Assembly: GCA_938017825.1 (NCBI GenBank)
Contig: CALIJE010000062.1
Span: 1-64,000, forward strand
Direction of reading: 5' to 3'
Length of the DNA: 64,000 nt
Origin: an uncultured Flavobacteriaceae bacterium
Lineage (GTDB): Bacteria; Bacteroidota; Bacteroidia; Flavobacteriales; Flavobacteriaceae
Under the pieces are notes generated by a model. It was not told the DNA's origin and made no database searches. It was given only the letters and a program-made list of their open reading frames with translations. Below are positions 49,624-59,680 of this stretch, piece by piece. Both the position numbers and the translations under genes were made by a program. The stretch's first letter is position 1. The number at the start of each line of letters is the position of its first letter.

Positions 49624-50064
49624 TTAGTTAAGCCATTGTCCCCATGGAATGCGGCTCAAAAATAGAATTAAGCCCAAACCATAGAATACGGCAATACTTT
49701 TGAACTTCTTATTTCCCTCCATAAACTTCTTATGCCGTGACCAACCAATTGTTATCAAAACAATGGCAATAATATTTATAAAAGGATGTTCTACTGCCAA
49801 CAGTCTAGAGGGGGCATTAAGACCTCCCATTCCAAACTCCTTGATGGCTTGGAACCCATTCGGGGAACTAAAAAAAAGTATTAATCCTACGACTAACATT
49901 ATATGCGATAGAATAAGAGCATATAAGCTTAACCTAAAGTCTTTTTGAGGGGTGAACAACTTGTTTCCAAACCAGCCCATAAGAGCATTGGCCACTGCGA
50001 AAAACAATACGGCCAAAACAATATACGCAAGATAGGAATGAAGGGATAAAAGTGCTTCGTACAT
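49624..50064 (-). CDS. Small cytochrome-b-like integral membrane protein
   Basis: 146 residues with four predicted membrane helices (~10-32, ~45-65, ~92-108, ~122-140). Several helix-associated histidines (LHSYLAYI, SHIMLVVGL, VEHPFINI) could hold heme, and homologues in Flavobacteriia are usually named cytochrome B. The heme role is inferred and not shown by a strict motif. It lies 10 bases upstream of the DUF1080 gene on the same strand. Confidence 0.7.
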   Translation of the reverse strand: MYEALLSLHSYLAYIVLAVLFFAVANALMGWFGNKLFTPQKDFRLSLYALILSHIMLVVGLILFFSSPNGFQAIKEFGMGGLNAPSRLLAVEHPFINIIAIVLITIGWSRHKKFMEGNKKFKSIAVFYGLGLILFLSRIPWGQWLN

Positions 50065-50106
50065 AATTCCATTTTAATTGAAATTAAATGTACTGAATTT
50101 TGAGCA

Positions 50107-50133
50107 TAAAAAACCCTGTCTTAAAGACAGGGT
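50107..50133 (-). terminator. Terminator of the TonB receptor gene at 50159-52885
   Basis: A 10-bp inverted repeat (ACCCTGTCTT and its complement, 50113-50133) with A's at 50107-50113, so a T-tract follows on the minus strand. It lies 26 bases past the receptor stop. Confidence 0.8.
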
Positions 50134-50158
50134 CTTTAAACTTTATATGCAGGTTGTT

Positions 50159-52885
50159 CTAGAAGCTATATTTTACGCTGAAATTCCAAGTTGTACCGAA
50201 ACCAAAGAATACGCGGTTACTGGTATTGATGCCATCATACGTATCATCACCTGCTTCAACAAAATTATTTGTGTCAGATTCAGCTATGTAAATGGTATCA
50301 AACAAGTTATTGACATTCAATCTCATGCGCAATGACTCATTGCCGAAAGGAAGCGTGTAGGTGGCACCTACATCGACCAACCCAAAGGAAGGCAATTTAA
50401 GAGCTCCATTTTCATCCACGCTTGTAGCATCGAAATCTGCATACAAATTGTCCGCATAACGATATCCTGCATCTACGCTAAACTCATCGGTAACATTGTA
50501 GTCAAGGCCTAGGTAAGCTGTCAATTGCGCAGCATCCCCGACCTTTACTCCGTCTAACTCCAATGTACGGGTTTGTTCCTGTCCGTTGATTATAATTGGG
50601 GCCTGATCATTGTCGAAAAAGGTCGCTGTTACGTCATCTTGATATTCCCAGTTCCCCACAGAGAGCATTCCTGTAATCGCAAGTTGATCGGCGATTCTCA
50701 ATACTCCGTCTATTTCTATACCTGAGTGAACTTGAGTAATACCTAAAAGGTTGGCAGTACCACGTACTTCATCTGGGTCTCCTGAATTAAACGTAGCTCC
50801 AACAGATTCAAATCTATCTTTCCAGCTCGTTCTATACAAGTTCACGTTAGCCCTAAAATTTGAACTACGATAGCCATAGCCCAATTCGAAACCAACTACT
50901 TTTTCATTGGTCAAATTCGGATTCAGATTGTTCCCAAAGTTCAGAAATACCGCGTCGAACAAGGGTTGTTTAGAGTAGTACCCTGCATTTGCAAAGAAAT
51001 TATGGTTTTCGGTCACGTTCCAGTTGATCCCGCCTTTCGCATTACCACCAAGGATGTTCTCAAAATCTGTTTTCTCCGGAGGCGTTTCGTTAAAGAACTC
51101 TTCTCTGGCAAATCCTTGATTAGACAAGGCTCCTTGCACAAATACGGTAATATCATCATTGATGTTATACTCGACTTGCCCGAATACCCCAAGCCAGTTG
51201 ACGAAACCAATATTGTAGTAATCGATTTTTTGTTCATCATCGATATTCCCAAAGACCCACCAAGGTTGATCAGCATCGTAGGTTTCGAAGAACAGGTTAG
51301 TTGCACCTTCTCCTAAAGGATTGTTTCTATCATCAGTCTGTTGATAGCCACCTCCGCCCAACAAACTGTTGACTCGACGGTAGTGATAACCTTTGTACTT
51401 TCTAAGGTCAACACCGAAATCTACCGTAAGCTGATCGCTCAACTTATTGTTGAAGTTGGCAAGAAGACCATACCAGTTATGTGAGTTTACAGAAGCCCTT
51501 CGGCTTATACCGTTGGTATTGTTCTCATTTGCATTTCTATCACTATTGTTCAAGAAAATACCGCCTATTCTTTCTCTCGGATTGCCATTGTTGAAATCAG
51601 GTACTATCTGACCGCTATTAAATGCAACAATGTCATCTACACGTACCAAACCATCTGCTGTGCGTGGCAGTGCGAATTGCCTTCTTCCACCTATTTCACC
51701 GATCTCACCGGTTCCACCACCACGACCAAAGGAGGCATAAGCTGAGGTTTGCAAGGTGGTTTTAGATCCAATTTCCCATTCCCAGTTTAAACTAATTACA
51801 GGTTTGTGGTAGAAGTTTCTTCTAAAGTTGAACTCCTCACCATTTAGGTATCCCCAATCACCATTGTATCTCCTATTTGGCTCGCCATCCTCTCCTCCGA
51901 ATCTAAGATAATCATTGATAGAAGGGGCAAAACTTCTTTGGTGGTGCCATTGCGGCGCTCCAGTAACCATGAACTCTAAACTATGATTGTTTTTCGTATA
52001 CCCTAAACCAAGAAAATAGTTGTAGCCGTCAAAGTTCGTTCCGTCTGCATACATGTTACCTCCAGTTCTACTGAGCAACATTGAGGCAGAAAAACCATTG
52101 TCCAATAGGCCTGTCGAATATGACGCCAAGGTTTTGATGTATCCTCTATTACCGACGGTAGCACCAATTGACCCACCTTGGGCATTTTGAGAAGTTTTTG
52201 TAACGACATTAATGGTACCCCCTACTGAGGAAATGGCCAGTTTAGATGATCCCAGACCTCTTTGCACCTGAATGGCAGAGGTTACATCTGAAAGACCTGC
52301 CCAGTTACTCCAAAAAACACGGCCATTCTCCATATCATTGACAGGAACACCATTGATCATAACGGCTGAGTTGTTCGTATCGAAACCACGAATATTTACA
52401 CGGGCGTCACCAAAACCACCACCTGTCTTTGTGGCGTAAATTGATGGGGTGGAATTCAAAATTTCCGGTAATTCCTGAGAACCCAACTTCGCCTCGATAA
52501 CAGAGGCCTTAATAGTAGAGACCGCTACTGGTGTTTTACGGTCTTTGGCAATATCCTGAACCCCGGTAACGATTACACCTTCTAATTCTTCTGCATTGGG
52601 CATGAGCGCAATGCTACCGATATTACCCGTTGTACCGAAGGGGACTTTTTTAGATAAATACCCAATATAGGATATTATCAAAACCCCTGTATTTTCAGAT
52701 ACTTCGATAGAAAAATTTCCATCAAAATCGGCCGATACCCCATTGGTGGTGCCTTCGACCAAAATGTTAGCCCCGGCCAAGGGGCCTCCTAAATCACCAT
52801 CGGTAACAGACCCAGTGATGGTTCCCTGTGAAAATGCAACGGCGGTCAATAAAAACGCAACCATTGCGAAGTAGATTTTTTTCAT
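50159..52885 (-). CDS. TonB-dependent receptor with carboxypeptidase-regulatory-like domain
   Basis: 908 residues from the ATG at 52885 (MKKIYFAMVAFLLTAVAFSQ, signal peptide); the frame extends to 52924 without a better start. A CarboxypepD_reg-like domain (~20-100: GSVTDGDLGGPLAGANILVE, SADFDGNFSIEV) precedes the plug (~110-225: LPEILNSTPSIYATKTGGGF, RVNIRGFDTNNSAVMINGVP, IQVQRGLGSSKLAISSVGG) and a large barrel ending WNFSVKYSF. No SusD-like gene is adjacent. Ligand unknown. Confidence 0.88.
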   Translation of the reverse strand: MKKIYFAMVAFLLTAVAFSQGTITGSVTDGDLGGPLAGANILVEGTTNGVSADFDGNFSIEVSENTGVLIISYIGYLSKKVPFGTTGNIGSIALMPNAEELEGVIVTGVQDIAKDRKTPVAVSTIKASVIEAKLGSQELPEILNSTPSIYATKTGGGFGDARVNIRGFDTNNSAVMINGVPVNDMENGRVFWSNWAGLSDVTSAIQVQRGLGSSKLAISSVGGTINVVTKTSQNAQGGSIGATVGNRGYIKTLASYSTGLLDNGFSASMLLSRTGGNMYADGTNFDGYNYFLGLGYTKNNHSLEFMVTGAPQWHHQRSFAPSINDYLRFGGEDGEPNRRYNGDWGYLNGEEFNFRRNFYHKPVISLNWEWEIGSKTTLQTSAYASFGRGGGTGEIGEIGGRRQFALPRTADGLVRVDDIVAFNSGQIVPDFNNGNPRERIGGIFLNNSDRNANENNTNGISRRASVNSHNWYGLLANFNNKLSDQLTVDFGVDLRKYKGYHYRRVNSLLGGGGYQQTDDRNNPLGEGATNLFFETYDADQPWWVFGNIDDEQKIDYYNIGFVNWLGVFGQVEYNINDDITVFVQGALSNQGFAREEFFNETPPEKTDFENILGGNAKGGINWNVTENHNFFANAGYYSKQPLFDAVFLNFGNNLNPNLTNEKVVGFELGYGYRSSNFRANVNLYRTSWKDRFESVGATFNSGDPDEVRGTANLLGITQVHSGIEIDGVLRIADQLAITGMLSVGNWEYQDDVTATFFDNDQAPIIINGQEQTRTLELDGVKVGDAAQLTAYLGLDYNVTDEFSVDAGYRYADNLYADFDATSVDENGALKLPSFGLVDVGATYTLPFGNESLRMRLNVNNLFDTIYIAESDTNNFVEAGDDTYDGINTSNRVFFGFGTTWNFSVKYSF

Positions 52886-52989
52886 GTGTTCTTGAGTTTT
52901 GTTAAGTGTTTTTAGTTCCTGCAAAAGTGACGCTTTAATCTTTTCTACGGATTAAGGCAGTGTTAATTTTGCAGCAGACTAATTTAACA

Positions 52990-52997
52990 CAAAATTA
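52990..52997 (-). promoter_or_regulatory. Candidate -7 element for the TonB receptor gene at 50159-52885
   Basis: The minus strand reads TAATTTTG, fitting TAnnTTTG, ~105 bases upstream of the ATG. A TTG on the minus strand (53011-53013) lies 13 bases further up, shorter than the usual 17-23. Confidence 0.35.
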
Positions 52998-53048
52998 GCA
53001 TACAACGTTACAAATAGCGAGAAGATATGAATGATGTAAAAAAAACTT

Positions 53049-54686
53049 CTATTCCTTGAAAGAACGCAATAGCTGTGTAGTGGATTGATCGTGATTACCG
53101 ATTTCGGTGCCTTCAATATCCCGCAGGGTAGCTCCGGCCAATTGCTTGCCCAATTCTACGCCCCATTGGTCATAGCTGAATATGTTCCAAATAATACCTT
53201 GAACGAAAATTTTGTGCTCGTAAAGTGCGATTAGGCTCCCAAGGCTTGATGGGGTCAATTGATCGATCAAAATGGTATTGGTCGGTTTATTGCCTTCAAA
53301 TACTTTAAATGGAAGTAGTTTTTCAAGTTCCGCTTCGGGCATATTCTTTTCCTTCAATTCGTTTCGAACCTCATCTTCGGTTTTGCCGTTCATCAAGGCT
53401 TCCGTTTGCGCAAAAAAGTTCGCCATCAACTTATTGTGATGATCCGTGTCACCATAAAGCGATTTCTTATACCCAATAAAATCTGCAGGTATCAGTTTCG
53501 TTCCTTGATGTATTAATTGAAAAAAGGCGTGTTGGGAATTTGTTCCGGGTTCTCCCCAAATAATGGTCCCTGTTTCGTAAGCTACTCGCTGGCCATTTCT
53601 ATCAACACTCTTTCCGTTACTTTCCATAATGCCTTGCTGCAGGTAGGCAGAAAAGCGACTCAAGAATTGGGTGTATGGTATTATGGCCTCGGTTTCGGCA
53701 CGATAAAAATTGTTGTACCATATACTAATCAAAGCCAATATCACAGGAATATTCTCCCCGGTTTCGGCTGTTTTGAAATGTTCATCCATTTCATTGGCGC
53801 CTTTCAAGAGCGCATCAAAATTTTCATATCCAACGGCCAATGCTACCGAAATGCCCACAGCACTCCAAAGGGAGAAGCGACCACCTACCCAATCCCACAT
53901 TGGAAAAACATTATCTGCGGCAATGCCGAACTCAGCAATTTTTTTGGTATTCGTCGATACTGCCGCAAAATGTTTGGCAATATCCTCTTGGGAGCCAAAT
54001 TGTAAAAACCAATTCTTTATTGTGGTGGCGTTGCTCAAGGTTTCTTGGGTTGTGAACGTTTTTGAGACAACTACGAACAAGGTTGTTTCCGGGTTCAATT
54101 CCTTGAGCACCTCTTGTACATGGTCACCATCAACATTACTCACAAAATGTACTTTTAGATGGTTCTTGTAAAACTTCAAGGCTTCGGTAACCATCGCCGG
54201 GCCCAAATCGGAACCTCCAATACCAATATTCACTACATCGGTAAAAGGCAAGCCCGAATATCCTTTGCTAGACCCAGAAATTATAGCTTCGGAAAATCGT
54301 TTTATATGTGCCTTTACCCTATATACCTCGGGTACTACATTTTTGTTGTACACCAAAACCGAATCGGTTTCCTTTACCCTTAAGGCGGTATGTAAAACGG
54401 CTCGACCTTCTGTTTGGTTTATGGGGTCTCCTTGAAAGTAGCTCTTTATGGCATCTTCTAATTTCACCTCATCGGCCAATTGAAGCAGCAATTTGATGGT
54501 TTTGGAGGTAAGCCTGTTTTTAGAGTAATCGACTAGAAAATCATTCCATTGCAAGCTCATGATATCGGCCCGGTTACCATCATCGGCAAAAAGGGTCTTT
54601 ATATGAAGGTCTTTGGTCTCGTTGTAATGTTGTTGAAGGTTTTTCCAGCTTGCAGTTGCGGTAGGATCAATAGTATCTAATGACAT
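53049..54686 (-). CDS. pgi: Glucose-6-phosphate isomerase
   Basis: 545 residues, normal for the long bacterial form. It interconverts glucose-6-phosphate and fructose-6-phosphate in the cytosol. Signature motifs: [62 protein letters not shown], and the catalytic His region [20 protein letters not shown]. It starts 1 base after the stop of the M23 peptidase gene, so the two are translationally linked in one transcript. Confidence 0.97.
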   Translation of the reverse strand: MSLDTIDPTATASWKNLQQHYNETKDLHIKTLFADDGNRADIMSLQWNDFLVDYSKNRLTSKTIKLLLQLADEVKLEDAIKSYFQGDPINQTEGRAVLHTALRVKETDSVLVYNKNVVPEVYRVKAHIKRFSEAIISGSSKGYSGLPFTDVVNIGIGGSDLGPAMVTEALKFYKNHLKVHFVSNVDGDHVQEVLKELNPETTLFVVVSKTFTTQETLSNATTIKNWFLQFGSQEDIAKHFAAVSTNTKKIAEFGIAADNVFPMWDWVGGRFSLWSAVGISVALAVGYENFDALLKGANEMDEHFKTAETGENIPVILALISIWYNNFYRAETEAIIPYTQFLSRFSAYLQQGIMESNGKSVDRNGQRVAYETGTIIWGEPGTNSQHAFFQLIHQGTKLIPADFIGYKKSLYGDTDHHNKLMANFFAQTEALMNGKTEDEVRNELKEKNMPEAELEKLLPFKVFEGNKPTNTILIDQLTPSSLGSLIALYEHKIFVQGIIWNIFSYDQWGVELGKQLAGATLRDIEGTEIGNHDQSTTQLLRSFKE

Positions 54687-54687
54687 T

Positions 54688-55977
54688 TTATTCTTCGAAC
54701 TCTAGGGAGGTTAACATCTCTTTTTCAGGTGTCGCAAGATACTCAATACAATCCAATTGCCTTTTCTTTGGTTCTATAAATTCGAAATAGGCAGGCCTAA
54801 GTGTTTCCGCCAAGGGCTCAGCCTTGGGCAGTTCTTCACGTAATGGATCAACTTGTTTTCCATCTCTCCAAAAACGATAGCACACATGTGGCCCACTGGT
54901 ATTACCTGTCATCCCGACCCAACCAATAACATCACCTTGCTTTACATTATCTCCTCGTTTTACCTTTTGTTTTCTCATGTGCAAGTACTGGGTACTGTAT
55001 TTGCTGTTGTGTCTAATTTTTACGTATTTGCCATTACCCCCCTTACGGGTCGATTCGGTAACAACACCATCGGCGGTAGCCAAAATGGGAGTTCCGACAG
55101 CTGCGGCATAGTCAGTTCCTCTGTGTGGTCGAATCCTGTTCCCATAATAACGTATTCTTCTTTTGAGATTGTACTTTGAGGACAATCTACCATATTCCAC
55201 TGGCATTCTCAGAAATGTTCTTCTTAGACTGTTGGCTTCGTGATCAAAGTAGTCGATAAGGCTTTTTAAAGAATCATTTTCGTACGCAAAGGCATAGATA
55301 GGCTTGCCATTGTGTTCAAAATAGGCAGATTCAATGGCCTCAGAACCCGCGTAAATAGAGTCGTTAATGTACTTTTCTTTATAGATTACTTTGAACTTGT
55401 CTCCTTTTTGAAGTCCATTAAAATCAATCGTCCAAGCATATATGTTCGCTAAATCATGGGTAACTGAGTAGTCTATTCCTTGTTCGTCGAAAACTTGCGA
55501 CAATGAAGATCCATTCGTTATAACACCTGATGCTTCGCGCTCCACATATTTCACTTTTCGCTTGCTTTTGTATGCTTTAGCATTATCCCTGAAGTCTACC
55601 ACCGTATAGTTAACCGCATCATTTTCATATATAAATACTTGGGCCGTTTCTGAAGTATCTTTCGATTGCAAAATCATATATGGCTTTCCGACCCGAATTT
55701 TACGCACATCAAAAGTATCTTTATAGTCTTGAGAAATCTTAGCGATTTTGGGGTAGTCTACCTTGTGCGTTATCATAAGTTCCCCAAAACTATCCCCTCT
55801 TTTTATGGTATCGAATTTTACCTTGAAATTATCAAGTTCAAAACCAAATTGCTTGGTAATGACTTTTTCGACCTTGGGCTGAGCTTGTACAATCTCATGA
55901 GTAGGTTGAGCGGTGTTTTCTTCTTTGCAGGAAGCCAGAAGAAGTACTAAAAATAATACACCTAGAAAATTGTTCAT
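54688..55977 (-). CDS. M23-family peptidoglycan DD-metallopeptidase, lipoprotein
   Basis: 429 residues. A lipoprotein signal ends at LLASCKEEN (Cys17). The middle (~60-260) holds OapA/LysM-like segments as in MepM-type proteins. The C-terminal M23 domain has the zinc ligands in [16 protein letters not shown] (His, Asp), YLHMRK and GPHVCYRF. It would cut peptide crosslinks of peptidoglycan in the periplasm, in growth or division. It lies 8 bases downstream of tryptophan dioxygenase and 1 base upstream of pgi. Confidence 0.93.
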   Translation of the reverse strand: MNNFLGVLFLVLLLASCKEENTAQPTHEIVQAQPKVEKVITKQFGFELDNFKVKFDTIKRGDSFGELMITHKVDYPKIAKISQDYKDTFDVRKIRVGKPYMILQSKDTSETAQVFIYENDAVNYTVVDFRDNAKAYKSKRKVKYVEREASGVITNGSSLSQVFDEQGIDYSVTHDLANIYAWTIDFNGLQKGDKFKVIYKEKYINDSIYAGSEAIESAYFEHNGKPIYAFAYENDSLKSLIDYFDHEANSLRRTFLRMPVEYGRLSSKYNLKRRIRYYGNRIRPHRGTDYAAAVGTPILATADGVVTESTRKGGNGKYVKIRHNSKYSTQYLHMRKQKVKRGDNVKQGDVIGWVGMTGNTSGPHVCYRFWRDGKQVDPLREELPKAEPLAETLRPAYFEFIEPKKRQLDCIEYLATPEKEMLTSLEFEE

Positions 55978-55985
55978 GCTTGCTC

Positions 55986-56948
55986 TTATCTTTTCTTGGG
56001 GTTAAAGATATGTTCTACCCATTGTTTGCCCCAATCATTTAACTCTTCTTTTGAATACAAATTCGGAAAAAAGATGACCTTTTGAAAGCTGGGCGGCAAG
56101 TATTCTTTCCAATTGGTGCCCCCGGAAGCTTCGATTTCCCCTTTATCCTTGCCCAAGTAACGATGGGCAGAACCCATATGCATCAATGGCCAATTTACAT
56201 TTGCATTAAGGTCTAGCTTCTTTAACGCCTTAATCAGCTCTTTATTATCTTGTTTTTCCTCTGATAATTGTAGGTATTTATGAAAAATAGTGCCGTTTTT
56301 CACTTGTTTGGCGATGCGAATCAAACGCGGGGTATAGCGGTATTCAAATTGTTTGAGCGTAAGGGTTTTTTCGCCAGTCGATTTATCGGTGGCCCCATTT
56401 TTCCAATAGATATGTTCATACAGTTCCTCTATACTATTGCTAGCCGAAAAATCACCTCGAACAGAGTGGTGAACGAGGTTTTCCATTGGGGTAGCATATA
56501 TTTCAATCATCCTATATTGCGCTGATTGAAATCCACTAGCTGGCAGTAATGCCATACGGTACCTCATAAACTGATCGCGCTCCATACCTTTTATCATAAT
56601 ACTGAACGAAGAAATCAAAGCTTCGTAGTAGCTATTGATACGGCGTACCTTCTCCAAGAAGAAATCAACACTCATTGATCTATCATCGATGATCTGTTTT
56701 TGTTCATGAATAATCAGCTTAAAATATAGCTCCGTGATTTGATGGTACATGATGAAGATTTCTTCATCCGGAAAATGAGTCCTTGGTACTTGAATGCTTA
56801 AGAGGGTGTCAAGGTGAATATAATCCCAATATGTTAGGTAGCGTTGGTATAACAGACCATCTAAGTACGAACTTAAATCTTGCCCTGAGTCCTTATATTT
56901 TTCTTGAAGTTTTAAAATTTGGGAATCTATCTGCTCTTTTTTCTCCAT
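55986..56948 (-). CDS. kynA: Tryptophan 2,3-dioxygenase
   Basis: 320 residues. A cytosolic heme enzyme that opens the tryptophan indole ring to N-formylkynurenine, the first step of kynurenine catabolism. Family motifs: YLTYWDYIHLDTLLSIQ, EEIFIMYHQITELYFKLIIH, PASGFQSAQYRMIEIYA and the C-terminal segment SGGTNWKEYLPP. The proximal heme His is probably that in WPLMHMGS. Genes for kynurenine formamidase and kynureninase are not beside it in this window. Confidence 0.93.
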   Translation of the reverse strand: MEKKEQIDSQILKLQEKYKDSGQDLSSYLDGLLYQRYLTYWDYIHLDTLLSIQVPRTHFPDEEIFIMYHQITELYFKLIIHEQKQIIDDRSMSVDFFLEKVRRINSYYEALISSFSIMIKGMERDQFMRYRMALLPASGFQSAQYRMIEIYATPMENLVHHSVRGDFSASNSIEELYEHIYWKNGATDKSTGEKTLTLKQFEYRYTPRLIRIAKQVKNGTIFHKYLQLSEEKQDNKELIKALKKLDLNANVNWPLMHMGSAHRYLGKDKGEIEASGGTNWKEYLPPSFQKVIFFPNLYSKEELNDWGKQWVEHIFNPKKR

Positions 56949-57001
56949 TGTCGTGTTTTCTCAACGCATGCACATGTTCTTGGCAAGAGCCTACGCACTA
57001 T

Positions 57002-57009
57002 CAAAATTA
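57002..57009 (-). promoter_or_regulatory. Candidate -7 element for the kynA-M23-pgi run
   Basis: The minus strand reads TAATTTTG, fitting TAnnTTTG, 53 bases upstream of the kynA ATG. A TTG lies only 12 bases further up, so the -33 is unconvincing. Confidence 0.35.
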
Positions 57010-57091
57010 CGTAAACATTTTCAATGGAGATAAAATAAATCAGCCAGAGGAGTCGGCCAAATAAAGAAGTTCGGTAGCCTTTATGAAGTCG

Positions 57092-57886
57092 CTACATAAT
57101 GATTTTAAACTGATGCTTGAGTCCGTTGTAGGCATCCAAATCAGCTTTGATAGAGCCTACCGCCAAATCGGCCTTTATTCGTATGGGGATCCTATTCTTA
57201 TCGGTAGATACCCAAAGTGATAGGCTTTCTTTTTCTTTGAACACCCTGCCAGATTGTACCAACGGTCTAAATTTGTAGCATTCTACTTTACCAAACTTGG
57301 TTTTAACAACCTCAGTGCCCAAATACTTCAACTTAAAGTTAAAGATCCCATCGTCATCATAAAGCATTTTTAGCTTGATGGCCTCGCCTATAACTAGTTC
57401 TTTGGGGTCATAGTTATTGCGCAAATAATAAAAGGCAGAAATCAGATCCTGAATACTATCCTTCAAATCAAAATTGTACTTCTTTTTATTCTTCTTATCA
57501 TTAAGTACGGCCTTATCTTTTTGGTGATCGAAGTTAATCTCGATATCCTTTTTATATCCTCCTTCATCTATCTTTCGAATAAATTTATAAGGCTTCCCAT
57601 CCTTTTTGTCGAAATAGCTTTCATAAGTGTCGTCTACCTTAAAAAAGATACTGGCCCAGCCAGTTGTTTTTCCTTTGCCTACTACGTGATATACCGGTTT
57701 CCCCTTTATTTTGGATGACTTTACGTGAAGCGTGGCATAGCTTGCATTCAACATACCATAATGCATACGGAATTTGAGCCATTCACCAGGTTTAAAAACA
57801 GACTCCTTGTCACTCCCTTCGCTTTGTGCGGAAAGTAATTGAGAAGCTATGATAAACAGTATTAGGTAGACCTTTTTCATAAGCAT
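57092..57886 (-). CDS. DUF3108-domain secreted protein
   Basis: 264 residues; a second ATG at 57880 (MKKVYLILFIIASQLLSAQ) is an equally good start. Signal peptide ends LLSAQ. The mature protein matches the DUF3108 pattern: KPGEWLKFRMHYGMLNASYA, KGKPVYHVVGKGKTTGW, FFKVDDTYESYFD, LQDLISAFYYLRNN-like segment and KTKFGKVECYKFRPLVQSGR. The family has a lipoprotein-carrier-like beta structure and no proven role. It sits between kynA and the HPD gene on the same strand with gaps of >140 bases, so co-transcription is uncertain. Confidence 0.88.
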   Translation of the reverse strand: MLMKKVYLILFIIASQLLSAQSEGSDKESVFKPGEWLKFRMHYGMLNASYATLHVKSSKIKGKPVYHVVGKGKTTGWASIFFKVDDTYESYFDKKDGKPYKFIRKIDEGGYKKDIEINFDHQKDKAVLNDKKNKKKYNFDLKDSIQDLISAFYYLRNNYDPKELVIGEAIKLKMLYDDDGIFNFKLKYLGTEVVKTKFGKVECYKFRPLVQSGRVFKEKESLSLWVSTDKNRIPIRIKADLAVGSIKADLDAYNGLKHQFKIIM

Positions 57887-58299
57887 TGAAAATATAAATT
57901 TAACAATTTGATAGTGTCGTAATCAGCAACCTATGCTATTAAAACAATATTTGTTCCAAAGTATTGTATGTTGCTAATGGCATCGGGGAAATATCGAATT
58001 ATTTCGTTGAATAGATGCCTTATTCCCATGTGTGTCTTTATAGGCACATTGGAGTCGCAACAATGCTTGTATGTACAAAAAAAGCCTCGATGTATAATCG
58101 AGGCTTTTCCTAAATAACCAACCAAACTTTAAATTATGAAAAACCAATACTTAAAGTTATAAGGGAACCACCCCTTATGTCGACAAATTTAAGGCAGCAA
58201 TTAAAGCTGCAAAACCTTTTAACGTACTTTAACTATTACCTTAACAGATATTTATAGATCCCCCATAAAAATTAGTACTTTCTTAAGAAAACGTGGGAT
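57887..58299. other. 413-base intergenic stretch with a terminator and a gene-start-like fragment
   Basis: Between the DUF3108 and HPD genes. It holds a hairpin terminator (58077-58108) and, on the plus strand, a leader-like AACCAACCAAACTTTAAATT followed at 58136 by ATG and the eight codons MKNQYLKL then a stop; the next bases form a small hairpin (TAAGGG/CCCTTA, 58160-58177). The start context resembles that of many flavobacterial genes, so it may be a gene relic or a short leader peptide. Nothing else supported. Confidence 0.4.
58077..58108 (-). terminator. Terminator downstream of the HPD gene
   Basis: A 12-bp stem (58080-58091 with 58097-58108) and a 5-base loop, followed on the minus strand by seven T's. 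It lies ~190 bases past the HPD stop, the first hairpin terminator met. Confidence 0.8.
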
Positions 58300-59463
58300 T
58301 TAGAGGGTTCCACGAGCTGCCTGTTCACGTTCAATAGCCTCGAACAAGGCTTTAAAATTACCCACACCAAAAGATTGCGCTCCCTTGCGTTGAATAATCT
58401 CAATAAACAAGGTAGGCCTGTCTACAATGGTCTTGGTAAAAATCTGCAATAAATAGCCCTCTTCATCCCTATCGATCAAGATGCCGTGCTTTTTTAGGAC
58501 CTCTACATCCTCGTCGATTTCTCCAACCCGTTCCAATAGGTCATCATAGTACTCTGTTGGTACATAGAGAAATTCTACTCCTCGTTCGCGCATGGCGCTA
58601 ACCGTGGCAACAATATCATCTGTAGCCAGTGCCATATGCTGAACCCCCGGCCCGTTATAAAAATCGAGATATTCCTCTATTTGCGATTTCTTCTTGCCTT
58701 CGGCAGGTTCATTAATTGGAAATTTCACCCTACCATTGCCATTACTCATTACCTTGCTCATCAACGCGGTATATTCTGTTGCGATGTCATCATCGACAAA
58801 AGAGACGATTTGTGCAAAGCCCATGACTTCTCCGTAAAATTTACACCAGGTTTGCATCTCGTTCCAACCTACATTGCCCACCATATGGTCTATGAATTTT
58901 AACCCAACAGATTCAGGATTATAATGTGATTCCCACTTTTGGTAGCCGGGTAAAAACACGCCTTTGTAATTTTGCCGTTCCACAAAAATATGAACGGTTT
59001 CTCCATACGTATAAATTCCCGAGCGCACCACATAACCGTTTTCATCTTCTTCCTTCGTAGGATTCAAATAGGGTTTGGCTCCTCGTTTTGTAGTTTCCTC
59101 AAATGCCTTTGTCGCATCTTCAACCCAAAGGGCCACAACTTTTACGCCATCACCATGTTCATTAATATGTCTATTAATTTCGCCATCTTTATGCAAGGGC
59201 GTAGTGAGTACCAATCGAATTTTATCCTGTCTCAAGACATAAGACACCCTATCTTTTAAGCCTGTTTCAAGGCCCGCATATGCTTCTGATTGAAAACCTA
59301 GGGCCGTCTTATAAAAATGAGCAGATTGTTTGGCATTACCCACGTATAGCTCAACATAATCAGTTCCAAGTAATGGAAGAAAATCCTCCGCTTCCTTGAA
59401 CAACTTTTTAAGGGAATATTCGGTATTCCCTAAATCTTTTAAATTTTTTATTTCTGCTGACAT
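58300..59463 (-). CDS. hppD: 4-Hydroxyphenylpyruvate dioxygenase
   Basis: 387 residues. It converts 4-hydroxyphenylpyruvate to homogentisate in tyrosine catabolism. Two vicinal-oxygen-chelate domains are present. The Fe(II) ligands are in IDHMVGNV (His), GPGVQHMAL (His) and TLFIEIIQRKG (Glu); the C-terminal helix with SFGVGNFKALFEAIEREQ, which gates the active site, is complete. Homogentisate dioxygenase, often adjacent in Flavobacteriia, is not in the window. The 217 bases upstream hold no other gene. Confidence 0.96.
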   Translation of the reverse strand: MSAEIKNLKDLGNTEYSLKKLFKEAEDFLPLLGTDYVELYVGNAKQSAHFYKTALGFQSEAYAGLETGLKDRVSYVLRQDKIRLVLTTPLHKDGEINRHINEHGDGVKVVALWVEDATKAFEETTKRGAKPYLNPTKEEDENGYVVRSGIYTYGETVHIFVERQNYKGVFLPGYQKWESHYNPESVGLKFIDHMVGNVGWNEMQTWCKFYGEVMGFAQIVSFVDDDIATEYTALMSKVMSNGNGRVKFPINEPAEGKKKSQIEEYLDFYNGPGVQHMALATDDIVATVSAMRERGVEFLYVPTEYYDDLLERVGEIDEDVEVLKKHGILIDRDEEGYLLQIFTKTIVDRPTLFIEIIQRKGAQSFGVGNFKALFEAIEREQAARGTL

Positions 59464-59680
59464 GAAATTTTGTTTTTAGAATTGAATTCATTGCTTTAAG
59501 GTTACTTAAAACACTTTGGAAATTTGAAGAAACCACAGCTAACCATCTAAATAAGGTGGAAAGCTGGGAAAAACAACTACTTTTACCACATAGCCCTTAG
59601 ATGGGCGGTTATGTCAATTCTTAACTGTAGCATAGTAGTACAAATATCGGAAAAAAGAACTGAATTGGGCAGTTACTATA

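Noticed and set aside
57931-58125. 64-residue minus-strand frame in the DUF3108-HPD gap
   Set aside because: It runs through the terminator hairpin and shows no family pattern or start context.
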